A stretch of DNA of 64,000 nucleotides from Prevotella multiformis DSM 16608 (GTDB taxonomy: Bacteria > Bacteroidota > Bacteroidia > Bacteroidales > Bacteroidaceae). Shown here one piece after another: positions 1 to 7,241 of the stretch (the first letter of the stretch is position 1; each line of letters starts with the position of its first letter). The notes under the pieces were generated by a model that had not been told where the DNA came from, did not search any database, and saw only the letters and a list, made by a program, of their open reading frames with translations. A program made the translations under genes and the position numbers. The stretch covers positions 1,296,447 to 1,360,446 of the forward strand of contig NZ_GL872283.1 in assembly GCF_000191065.1 (NCBI RefSeq), in the 5' to 3' direction.

Positions 1-2089
1 GTCTTCCTTCCGTTCCTAAACGTACAACATCTGCCCTTCTCACAGCTTCAGTACAATCTAGCATGGAGCGTTTTAAAGGTATGCGCCACTCTTCGCTGGG
101 ACGAATAAAAGAACTGTTCTCTTCTCTGTTGGGACGAGCTACAGGACGATCTCCCACTCTGCCGGGGCGGACATAAGAACTGCTCCCTTCTGCGCTGGGA
201 CGAGTCACAGGACGGTCTTCCACTCTGCTGGGACGAACTACAGGACGGTCTCCCACTCTGCCGGGGCGGACATAAGAACTGCTCCCTTCTGCGTTGGGAC
301 GGGCCACAGGACGGTCTTCCACTCTGCCGGGGCGGACATAAGAACTGCTTTCTTCTGCGTTGGGACGAGCCACAGGACGGTCTTCCACTCTGCCGGGGCG
401 GACATAAGAACTGCTTCCTTCTGCGTTGGGGCGAGCCACAGGACGGTCTTCCACTCTGCCGGGGCGGACATAAGGGCTGCTCCCTTCTGCGCTGGGACGG
501 ACCACAGGACGGTCTTCCACTCTGCTGGGACGAGTCACAGGACGGTCTTCCACTCTGCTGGGACGAACTACAGGACGATCTCCTACTCTGCTGGGGCGGA
601 CATAAGAACTACTCCCTTCTGCGCTGGGACGAGTCACAGGACGGTCTTCCACTCTGCTGGGACGAACTACAGGACGATCTCCCACTCTGCCGGGGCGGAC
701 ATAAGAACTACTCCCTTCTGCGCTGGGACGTGCTACAGGACGTATATTGTCTATACTAGGGCGAACTATAGGTCTACTAGGTCTACGGCCGTATTCTATA
801 TCTATAGAGGAATCCGACGGCTTAGGATGCCCGTCCTGGGGCAGTCTGCCTGGCCGAGGTCGAAATATAGGATCGGTTGGATTTAAAAGGTCAGGAGCAT
901 TACGGCGCCGTTCATTGTCAAGCACATACCCTACAAAGTCGGTATAAGCGGTATCAATATAGCCGTTTTTCCGATACCCCTTGGGCAAATCCTTGTTGTT
1001 GAGTTCGCCGTATGTGTACCAGCCATTATACCGTTTGCCGAAGTTTGCAAGATCTTCCTTGAGAATACGCTGTCCGTCAGTAGAATTAATGTCATTGGGA
1101 TAGATACGCTGTGCCGTCCTGAGGGCAAGCAGCAGATGGTTGCGCAGCCAGTCATGCCTGTTGCTGCCACGGAGTGTTTCCTGCCGATCAATGTTCCACT
1201 GTATGCTTTGTTCTGGGTCGAAAGTGCACTCCGGATGTGGTTTCTTCCTGTTGGTCTCAGGCAGTGCAAACGGATTCCGGGGGTCAGGACGGTTCTCACG
1301 GATGCGCTTTTCCTGCGCTTCTTTTCTCCACCGTTCTTTCTCTTCCTTCAGCTTTTGTTCTCTTATCCGTTCCTCCTCTGACTGTTCTTTATGCAGCCTG
1401 ACCGCCTGTACAAGCGCAGCAATCTTGTCGTGGCGCTTTTTTTCAGCCTCTTTACGGCGTTTTCTTTCGCGTTCCCTTTCTTCTTCAATGCGTTTCTGTT
1501 CCTCGCAATCTGCAGCTATGATAGCACGTTGCCGATCCGCTTCCCAACGCATCTCATCCACTTCTTCAGCTGTCAAAGTCTCCTGTATGATGAGATTGTT
1601 GCCAAAGAAATCAAGCATTTTTGCCATACCCGACGGCATATCGCTGGTTGCAGCACGGATGCTGATACCCATTTTGCTCTGCATCGAAATAGACTTTTCA
1701 TCCTCTTCCGTGCGTTTATACCCTTCTGACGCATACTTCGCTTCCATCTTCTCGCTGTCGCATGCCGTGATGTCGGCCGTAAAAGAGAGGTCAACATAGT
1801 TGATGCGCATATACGGAATGGGGACAATGGTCATGAGCGGCACCGTCATGAGCATGGGAACTCCCTCCATGATGAAGGAGAAAGTAACAGTTACAGGCTC
1901 TCTACCCTCGATATCAAGACTTGAATCGGTCATCGTAAAACCACGGATGAAATCCATTGTGGTCTGCGCGGCCTCAGCCTGCGCATGTACGCATGCAGCC
2001 AATGGTCCGCCGATGATGCTTCCGAAGGGGATGGAATTGAGGGCGCTCACGACCTTACTGCCTGCATTTATATTAGTTCCATCTTGCAT
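1..2089 (-). CDS. DUF2589-head protein with coiled coil and 21-unit Arg-Pro repeat tail (3' end outside window)
   Basis: One uninterrupted minus-strand reading frame starts at ATG 2089-2087 and stays open to the left edge, giving at least 696 residues; I read it codon by codon and found no stop. Residues 1 to about 165 match the DUF2589 signature of the neighbouring proteins: PFGSIIGGPLAACVHAQAEA, then a beta stretch with MTIVPIPYMRI, then ATSDMPSGMAKMLDFF. About residues 165-265 are a Glu/Arg/Lys-rich helix, probably a coiled coil. About residues 275-400 form a separate Tyr/Trp-containing domain (HDWLRNHLLLALRTAQRIYP, WYTYGELNN) that I do not recognise. From 763 down to 71 come 21 in-frame repeats of 11 residues, each starting Arg-Pro. 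There is no signal peptide or membrane helix, so a cytoplasmic location is inferred. It is the last gene seen in the operon, 12 bases after the zinc-ribbon gene. Function unknown. Confidence 0.85.
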   Translation of the reverse strand, partial: MQDGTNINAGSKVVSALNSIPFGSIIGGPLAACVHAQAEAAQTTMDFIRGFTMTDSSLDIEGREPVTVTFSFIMEGVPMLMTVPLMTIVPIPYMRINYVDLSFTADITACDSEKMEAKYASEGYKRTEEDEKSISMQSKMGISIRAATSDMPSGMAKMLDFFGNNLIIQETLTAEEVDEMRWEADRQRAIIAADCEEQKRIEEERERERKRRKEAEKKRHDKIAALVQAVRLHKEQSEEERIREQKLKEEKERWRKEAQEKRIRENRPDPRNPFALPETNRKKPHPECTFDPEQSIQWNIDRQETLRGSNRHDWLRNHLLLALRTAQRIYPNDINSTDGQRILKEDLANFGKRYNGWYTYGELNNKDLPKGYRKNGYIDTAYTDFVGYVLDNERRRNAPDLLNPTDPIFRPRPGRLPQDGHPKPSDSSIDIEYGRRPSRPIVRPSIDNIRPVARPSAEGSSSYVRPGRVGDRPVVRPSRVEDRPVTRPSAEGSSSYVRPSRVGDRPVVRPSRVEDRPVTRPSRVEDRPVVRPSAEGSSPYVRPGRVEDRPVARPNAEGSSSYVRPGRVEDRPVARPNAEESSSYVRPGRVEDRPVARPNAEGSSSYVRPGRVGDRPVVRPSRVEDRPVTRPSAEGSSSYVRPGRVGDRPVARPNREENSSFIRPSEEWRIPLKRSMLDCTEAVRRADVVRLGTEGR
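71..763 (-). repeat. 33-bp coding tandem repeat (11-residue Arg-Pro units, 21 copies)
   Basis: Twenty-one consecutive 33-base units encode 11-residue repeats inside the large DUF2589-head gene. Two types mix: type A is close to RPSRVEDRPVV or RPGRVGDRPVA, and type B is close to RPSAEGSSSYV. Arg-Pro opens every unit; the first and last two units are degenerate. Many units are nearly identical at DNA level, suggesting recent expansion by slippage or recombination. Proline spacing predicts an extended, unstructured, basic tail. Confidence 0.9.
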
Positions 2090-2101
2090 AATGTTACGGA
2101 A

Positions 2102-2326
2102 TTATCGTTGGAATGAACTTGCCTTCTTGAGGTTCTGTTGTGCCTCTTCGACGTTTTTCAGTATCTCCATCGCACGCTTTGACTCGTTACGGTTGATGTT
2201 CAGCACGAGGTGGCAGTGTGGACAATGCAGTCCGCTTGCCGAAAGCAGTTCAGTGATGGAAGTAGAAATGAATGTTCCACATTTAGGACAGTTGAGCCCC
2301 GGGGTTTTCTGCTGATTATTTGTCAT
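2102..2326 (-). CDS. 74-residue zinc-ribbon protein of the DUF2589 operon
   Basis: A very small soluble protein with two Cys-x2-Cys knuckles, CPKC near residue 13 and CPHC near residue 35, about 18 residues apart. That is the usual layout of a zinc ribbon. The C-terminal half is a charged helix (SKRAMEILKNVEEAQQNLKK) that could pack against a partner. It sits 17 bases after the preceding gene and 12 bases before the large repeat protein, so it is almost surely co-transcribed. A zinc ribbon can mediate protein-protein or nucleic-acid contacts; nothing here decides which. Coding status is supported by tight spacing, an ATG start and the intact metal motif. Confidence 0.8.
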   Translation of the reverse strand: MTNNQQKTPGLNCPKCGTFISTSITELLSASGLHCPHCHLVLNINRNESKRAMEILKNVEEAQQNLKKASSFQR

Positions 2327-2343
2327 AGCTATAGGTTTTGATA

Positions 2344-3027
2344 TTATTCTTGGTTTTTATTCTTTGATATCACCTTTATGCTGCTGTCTGTTGCCTGCAG
2401 CAATCCACGCATGCCATCAGGCAACTGGACTGGTTCGAGCTTTACATGTACCTTGATGTTTGTCATCTTCTGTTCCAATCTCCTAGCTTTTGGCATTTCT
2501 GTCGGTACAGGTCGCTTGAGCCTGACGCAGACTCCGGGGGCAATTATCCTTCTCCGCAGTATTTCCTTTTCCAGCGTTGCTGACATTTTCGCCTCCGGAA
2601 CACTTCTCAGCTGATCCCTGAACACCGGATAACGCTCCAGAAAAAGGTGCCGTTCTTTCTCGTTTACATCGGTTTTGATGTCAACCTGTGCCTCAATGTC
2701 AAACGTAGCTTCCGCAACACGCAGCACAGGAAGCGGCAACAACGACAGCTTGGGTATGGAGACAATCTGCTGCAGCCCGTCAGAATCGGTCATTTCAAAG
2801 TCAACCATCTTGAGCCTTTCATGTCCATCTCCTATTTTCGAGGGTACCAGTGCATAGTTACGCAGCACCTTCAGATAGTCTTCGGCAGCCTTCTGGTCGG
2901 CAGCAACAGTTGACTGGATCATTCCCGTCAGCATATCAGCCAACGTCATCTCCATCGAATCTCCCCCCTTGCCACCTGCAAGGTCTTCAGGACGTATCTC
3001 TTGGGTATTGGTAATGTCATTGTCCAT
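2344..3027 (-). CDS. diverged DUF2589-like protein, 227 residues
   Basis: No strong named match, but its landmarks parallel the clear DUF2589 proteins upstream. A helix with VAADQKAAEDYLKVLRNYAL stands in for the AQ-rich helix. The stretch SIPKLSLLPLPVLRVAEATF aligns with the family's VPLLTIVPIPY strand block. Near the C-terminus, LPDGMRGLLQATDSSI aligns with MPAGM(S/A)K-x-LE-x-L. Between them lies a basic segment (RHLFLERYPVFRDQL, EKEILRRRIIAPG) absent from the other copies. There is no signal peptide or membrane segment. It lies 16 bases after the 113-residue gene and 17 before the zinc ribbon. I infer a paralog specialised for another position in a shared assembly. The alignment was done by eye. 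Confidence 0.75.
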   Translation of the reverse strand: MDNDITNTQEIRPEDLAGGKGGDSMEMTLADMLTGMIQSTVAADQKAAEDYLKVLRNYALVPSKIGDGHERLKMVDFEMTDSDGLQQIVSIPKLSLLPLPVLRVAEATFDIEAQVDIKTDVNEKERHLFLERYPVFRDQLRSVPEAKMSATLEKEILRRRIIAPGVCVRLKRPVPTEMPKARRLEQKMTNIKVHVKLEPVQLPDGMRGLLQATDSSIKVISKNKNQE

Positions 3028-3043
3028 AATGAATTGTCAGAGT

Positions 3044-3385
3044 TTATGATTCAGACTTCTTTATACTTTCCTGCGGTGAGACCGTCAATGTGACACTGTG
3101 GACAGCATGCCCGGGCAGCAATGCCAGACGGTCAGCATCGACAATGACATCCATCGACTGAATGCCGTCTTCCGGCGATTTCCCCTGCAGTTCACCGTCA
3201 GAAGCGATAGCGAAGCGGAAGGTTATCTCCATGTCGCCAATAGTCACGGCAGGCAGATTCAGCTGATTCATGACACCCGCATCGGCATATTGCTCAGCGA
3301 GTGATTCTGTGAGGAGGTTAGCCTCATGCTGCGCCGACAGTACGTCGCGCAGCACTGAGGCTATTACGTCTTGTAATTTCGTCAT
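3044..3385 (-). CDS. 113-residue protein, possible minimal DUF2589-like subunit
   Basis: I chose ATG 3385 over an in-frame TTG at 3409, because the TTG overlaps the end of the upstream gene while the ATG falls 13 bases after its stop codon at 3399. The N-terminal third is helical with an SAQHEANLL segment, recalling the AQ-rich helix of the DUF2589 neighbours. It is followed by LPAVTIGDMEITFRFAI, which looks like a shortened version of the family's strand block. The C-terminal half is beta-rich (MDVIVDADRLALLPGHAVHS) and lacks the MPxGM motif. Cytoplasmic by lack of signals. Membership in the family is inference; operon membership is clear from spacing. Confidence 0.7.
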   Translation of the reverse strand: MTKLQDVIASVLRDVLSAQHEANLLTESLAEQYADAGVMNQLNLPAVTIGDMEITFRFAIASDGELQGKSPEDGIQSMDVIVDADRLALLPGHAVHSVTLTVSPQESIKKSES

Positions 3386-3398
3386 GTTGAAATTATTT

Positions 3399-4748
3399 TT
3401 ATGATACAAATACTATGCGTTGCAGTTTTCCCGCAGTGATTTTGTAGACTCCTTTTTCGCTGAACACAAGCAGCATGTTGTCACCGCTCTGCAGCAAAAC
3501 AGGAGTTTTCGCGCCGTTAAGCTGAACGCACTTCACCGCCGTCGGCTGGCAAGCTCCCTGTTCGTCACGATAGTTTACCGATATGGCAGCATACCCGTTG
3601 GTAAGCGACACCTGTTCTGCCGACACCTGAAGAACACCATTGGGGTCGATGACTTCCGCCGACTCATTGAGTACATCTAACAGTTTGTCGATTCCACGAG
3701 GCATATCCCCTTCGCTTGCAGTGATGGTCACGTCCATCGTTGTTTCCACACTGTAGCGCGAGTCACGGGTTGCACCAGAGTCTTTCTTTGACGAATAGCT
3801 CGCCGACAAAGTTGCCGCAGGACTTGACCTGTTCTCCGTTTCAGGTTGTTTGGCACTCTTCTCTGCCGTCTCCCCCTTCCCTGCTGAAGGCTTCTGTGCT
3901 CCTCCACCAGAAGAAGACGGCTTGGCAGGCTTGTCACTGCTGCCCAATCTGAAAGTGGTATTGACAGGTGTTCCGCCGCTTCCTACCGAAGCCACGACCG
4001 ACGAGACTGCATCCACCTTGGCCTTGAACGTGTAGTTCATGGACGTTATGGAGAGGCGTGGCACCGGCATCAGCGTGAGCAGCGGTACCCGCATCTTCAC
4101 CTGTTTACCGTCGCGGACGAAGTTCATCGTGACATAGGCTATCTGTCCCTGTCCGTCCTCGTCCACTTTTATGCCTTCTTCACGGATGTAACCGAGCGTC
4201 TCCTTCGCCAGGTCACGCTGTGCCTTGATAGCTGCACGCAGCGGATTGCCAATGAGCTTATCGAACGACAGCTTGTCAAGCAGGTTCAGGGAATCTTCCA
4301 CGAAAGCCTTGTCAATCTGCACTTCGTTCAACTCCTTCATCTGTTCAGCCAGGGACGGTTGGCTTGCGCCGCCCTTTTCGCCCTTTCCGACAGTGTCCTT
4401 GACACCCTCAAGAATACTCTTGCCTTCCTCAACAACTCCGCCTTTTTCCTCTTTCGGGGACTCGGCATCGTTCTTGTCTTTGTCCCCGGTGTTGCCGTCT
4501 TTACGATCAGCTTCACCGCCAGCATCTTTATTGGTGTCCTTATCTTTACCACTGTCTGTGCCTCTCAGATCCTTAACCTTGTTTTCAACAGTCTCCTTGA
4601 CTGTATCTATAATGCCTTCAAGGAAGCCACCACCCTCTTTTCCGGATGCGCCTTGTGCGGCATCTCCATCCGTTTTCGGGGCTTGCTCCGCAGGCGGAGA
4701 GTTGTTGGCAAGATTTTCATCTTTGCTTTTATTATTGTCATCTGGCAT
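3399..4748 (-). CDS. DUF2589 protein with long acidic disordered N-terminus, 449 residues
   Basis: ATG 4748 is preferred to an in-frame TTG two codons earlier. Roughly the first 140 residues are Asp/Glu/Lys/Gly-rich low complexity (SGKDKDTNKDAGGEADRKDG), predicted disordered. A DUF2589 core follows: LSFDKLIGNPLRAAIKAQRD, then VPLLTLMPVPRLSIT, then SSKKDSGATRDSRYSVET and DMPRGIDKLLDVL. Between the strand block and the SSKKDS motif there is a second Ser/Pro/Lys-rich insert of about 70 residues. The C-terminal about 95 residues form a beta-rich cap shared in outline with the next two genes. No export signal. Nine bases separate it from the upstream paralog. The inserts lengthen a core that is about 280 residues in those neighbours. 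Confidence 0.85.
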   Translation of the reverse strand: MPDDNNKSKDENLANNSPPAEQAPKTDGDAAQGASGKEGGGFLEGIIDTVKETVENKVKDLRGTDSGKDKDTNKDAGGEADRKDGNTGDKDKNDAESPKEEKGGVVEEGKSILEGVKDTVGKGEKGGASQPSLAEQMKELNEVQIDKAFVEDSLNLLDKLSFDKLIGNPLRAAIKAQRDLAKETLGYIREEGIKVDEDGQGQIAYVTMNFVRDGKQVKMRVPLLTLMPVPRLSITSMNYTFKAKVDAVSSVVASVGSGGTPVNTTFRLGSSDKPAKPSSSGGGAQKPSAGKGETAEKSAKQPETENRSSPAATLSASYSSKKDSGATRDSRYSVETTMDVTITASEGDMPRGIDKLLDVLNESAEVIDPNGVLQVSAEQVSLTNGYAAISVNYRDEQGACQPTAVKCVQLNGAKTPVLLQSGDNMLLVFSEKGVYKITAGKLQRIVFVS

Positions 4749-4757
4749 AGTCAACTG

Positions 4758-5612
4758 TTATTTAATTACTTTGATGACCAGCTTTCTCTCGCCGGCCTTT
4801 GCACAATAATCTCCCTCTTCATTGAACTTGCAGAGTAATCCAGCGTCGTCAGCAGCCTTCTCACATTTTTTGTCTGTAACTTCACTGCCCAACTTGGAGC
4901 CCTTATATTCATACAGGCGAATGTCCTCGGGCATGTAATATCCCTCCTTATTCTTGTAAGAAATATAGGTGCTTCCGCCGCCACCCAGACTGACTACCTG
5001 GTCAGAGGCGCGCATTTCACCCTTTGTGTCCGTAGAGTCAATAGAGCTACTGAGTACTTCCAGCACCTTCGACATTCCGGCAGGCATGTCGTCCTGTCCG
5101 GCTTTGACGTTCACGTCCATCGTATATTCCACGCTGTATTTGGAATCACGCGTTGCCGTGGAGTCTTTCTTGCTTGATATGCTGGTGCTCAATTCCACGC
5201 TGCCACTTGCTACGAGTAGGTTGAATCCCGCCTTTACCTTCGTCCCCATTTCAAATCCGAAGGACTTATGTTCGGTTTTTGAAGTGGATGCTGCCGCAGA
5301 GATGCGTGCCTTGAAAGCAATGTCAATCTCGCGTATGGTAAGGTAAGGAATCGGAACTATCGTCAGCAATGGCAGGCACAGAGTTGCCGAACGCCCGTCT
5401 TTGCGGTATTCGAAACTCACGTAAATCGCCTTCTTTCCACCGCCCTCGGCGTCAGTCAGCCCCACATCTCTGATAAACTCCCAGGATGCTTGTGCCGCCT
5501 TAGCCTGCGCATCAATGCAGGCTTTGAGCGGACTTCCTATGAGCGTACCGAAAGGCAACGACTGCAGCGCATTGGTAGCGACTTGAGAAGGAGTCGTGTC
5601 AATGGATGCCAT
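4758..5612 (-). CDS. DUF2589 family protein, 284 residues
   Basis: A full-length family member. An N-terminal helix carries SLPFGTLIGSPLKACIDAQA and EFIRDVGL. The strand block reads LPLLTIVPIPYLTIREIDIA. A variable loop is followed by the strongly conserved SISSKKDSTATRDSKYSVEY and then DDMPAGMSKVLEVLSSSI. The last 90 residues are a mixed beta domain. It has no signal peptide, membrane helix or recognisable catalytic motif, so a structural or scaffolding role in the cytoplasm is the simplest inference. It lies 57 bases after the first gene of the operon and 9 bases before the third. Length and motif order match its upstream neighbour, suggesting tandem duplication followed by divergence. Confidence 0.88.
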   Translation of the reverse strand: MASIDTTPSQVATNALQSLPFGTLIGSPLKACIDAQAKAAQASWEFIRDVGLTDAEGGGKKAIYVSFEYRKDGRSATLCLPLLTIVPIPYLTIREIDIAFKARISAAASTSKTEHKSFGFEMGTKVKAGFNLLVASGSVELSTSISSKKDSTATRDSKYSVEYTMDVNVKAGQDDMPAGMSKVLEVLSSSIDSTDTKGEMRASDQVVSLGGGGSTYISYKNKEGYYMPEDIRLYEYKGSKLGSEVTDKKCEKAADDAGLLCKFNEEGDYCAKAGERKLVIKVIK

Positions 5613-5669
5613 AACCTTGGAAAGATTTAGAAATTAATAATTCGATGATTCTGTCCGAAAGGCATGCTG

Positions 5670-6518
5670 TTAAGACTGGGCCGGAGCAGCAGGTGTGGGT
5701 GCTTTCTGTTCGAGTACCCTTACATTTATCTTCTGTACACCACACTCGATTACATAAGCATTGTCTCTCGGTGTAAACTCAAATTCCATGGTCTTGTCCA
5801 TGTCGTTTTTGGTGGCGCTGGCAGCATCCTTGCATTTTATCTGGGTGGAATCATAGAGTCCCGCAGGTGTCTTATACTGGGCAATCACCTTTGCTTTCGC
5901 ATCCTTCGCCACATAGAACGTGGTGTCGTTTACGGTCAGCTCGCCGTCGGGTGAGCAGAGGTCCATCGCTGCACCGAGCAATTCAAGAATCTTTGCCATA
6001 CCCGCAGGCATGGACTCCTGACCGGCATGTACAGCAACGTCAATCGTAGCCTCAACACTGAACGATGAGTCCTTCGTACTCTTGGAATCGTACTTGGACG
6101 AATAGGATGTGGTCAGGCTGGTTGTCCTTTTCGAACGCCACCCGTTCTTTGTGTCCTTCTTGTAGTCTCGTTTATACTCTGAGGAGTATTCACTCGTATC
6201 AGAAGTGTTTTCAACACCGTTTACCGTGGCTTTGAAATTGATGTCAATAGAGTTGATTGCAATGTACGGAATAGGCAGAATCGTCAGCAGAGGAACGCTG
6301 ATAGTCACCTTCCGCCCATTCTGTACAAAGTTAAAGTACACGTAGATAGCTTCTTTCGTACCGTCTTGCGTTTCGTTCAGACCTACCTCTTGGATGAAAT
6401 TCACCGTAGTCTGCGCTGCTTGTGCTTGTGCCAGGATACAGGCATTCAGCGGACCACCAATTAAGTTGTCGAAAGGAAGTCCTTGCAACGTTCGGATAGT
6501 TTTACCAGTTACTCCCAT
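5670..6518 (-). CDS. DUF2589 family protein, 282 residues, first gene of the operon
   Basis: This is the promoter-proximal gene. It has LPFDNLIGGPLNACILAQAQ, the strand block VPLLTILPIPYIAINSIDIN, a charged loop rich in Tyr/Lys/Asp (SSEYKRDYKKDTKNG), then SYSSKYDSKSTKDSSFSVEA and ESMPAGMAKILELLGAAM. A beta-rich C-terminal domain ends in an Ala/Pro-rich tail (APTPAAPAQS). Cytoplasmic by absence of signals. The ATG at 6518 lies about 135 bases downstream of the predicted transcription start. The family is annotated only as a domain of unknown function as far as I know; the repeated occurrence of paralogs in one operon suggests a hetero-oligomer, which is inference. Confidence 0.88.
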   Translation of the reverse strand: MGVTGKTIRTLQGLPFDNLIGGPLNACILAQAQAAQTTVNFIQEVGLNETQDGTKEAIYVYFNFVQNGRKVTISVPLLTILPIPYIAINSIDINFKATVNGVENTSDTSEYSSEYKRDYKKDTKNGWRSKRTTSLTTSYSSKYDSKSTKDSSFSVEATIDVAVHAGQESMPAGMAKILELLGAAMDLCSPDGELTVNDTTFYVAKDAKAKVIAQYKTPAGLYDSTQIKCKDAASATKNDMDKTMEFEFTPRDNAYVIECGVQKINVRVLEQKAPTPAAPAQS

Positions 6519-6660
6519 AGTGTTAAGTTTTTAGTCAGGTTCTTTGAATGGACAGATTGACAGGATAGAACCTGTATAAATCCTGCCACGTCCGGTTAGT
6601 TATTCAGCTATATAGATCACTGTGGCCTTCGTTTTAAAAACAAACGCAAAATCTATGTCG

Positions 6661-6692
6661 CAAATATAGGAAATAAAAAAATAACTTCCAAA
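6661..6692 (-). promoter_or_regulatory. Bacteroidota promoter for the DUF2589 operon
   Basis: On the minus strand TTTG (6692-6689) is followed by 20 bases and TATATTTG (6668-6661). This is a full match to the -33/-7 consensus TTTG-N19/20-TAnnTTTG. It points at the first DUF2589 gene with a leader of about 135 bases. Confidence 0.8.
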
Positions 6693-6950
6693 TAATCAGA
6701 CAAAAAAAAACCAATTTTCTTTTAAAAAAATCATACAAAGGAAAACTGCACAGAGGGGAACGTTTGCCGTAGCAAGGGCTGTTGGGCGGGAAGCAGGCTT
6801 GGTCATATTGGTTGCCAATCCCGGGGTTTCTCTGGAAAATTCCACAGTCCTCCGATGACGGAAAACCCAACGAGGCATCGGGAGCAATGCGCTCCTTGGC
6901 CATAATAATATTGTGTAGAAAACAACGGATGCCAGACAGCATTGCAACCA

Positions 6951-7016
6951 AAGCCCTACTTGAAATACAAGTAAGCCTTACTTCACACGCAACCAAGCCT
7001 TACTTACGATGCAATC
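6951..7016. repeat. 22-bp tandem repeat, three units
   Basis: Three head-to-tail 22-base units begin AAGCCYTACTT. Units 2 and 3 continue with five variable bases and GCAAYC; unit 1 ends differently. More degenerate units flank them on both sides. A looser array of the same look lies near 32881-32970. Confidence 0.75.
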
Positions 7017-7176
7017 AAGCACAGACAATTGCACAGCTCTGCAATCAACAGACAACCTGACCTTTGCACATTTTGCAGGAATCGGCCTTTTTCTCCTGCA
7101 TCCCTGGTGCAGGCCAGAAAGAATCATGCAGGCCTACTTACTGCAGACAAAGCTTCTTTATTATGAAAATATTTAT

Positions 7177-7184
7177 TACTTTTG
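7177..7184 (+). promoter_or_regulatory. -7 element for the BtuB-like receptor gene
   Basis: TACTTTTG matches TAnnTTTG and lies 58 bases before ATG 7242. No clear TTTG is present at the -33 distance. Its position makes an in-frame TTG start at 7182 impossible as the true start if this promoter is used. Confidence 0.55.
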
Positions 7185-7241
7185 CAGCCGTTTGCCGGAA
7201 GGGGAATGACTGCCCGGACCGGTCTTTTATTCATTCATTAT

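Larger units (their letters stand above)
6519..7241. other. 723-base gap between divergent genes
   Basis: The gap holds the DUF2589 operon promoter, a set of 22-base tandem repeats at 6951-7016 and the -7 element of the TonB receptor gene. I saw no convincing gene, tRNA or cobalamin riboswitch in the rest. Confidence 0.6.

Noticed and set aside
71..763. Direct repeats resembling a CRISPR array
   Set aside because: Units are contiguous with no unique spacers and form an in-frame 11-residue protein repeat.
931..1799. Alternative reading frames of 80-220 codons on both strands near 1 kb
   Set aside because: They overlap the 696-codon DUF2589-head frame, whose product has family motifs; the alternatives have none.
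7020..7241. Cobalamin riboswitch upstream of the BtuB-like gene
   Set aside because: The leader after the -7 box is only about 50 bases and no B12-box-like sequence was seen.
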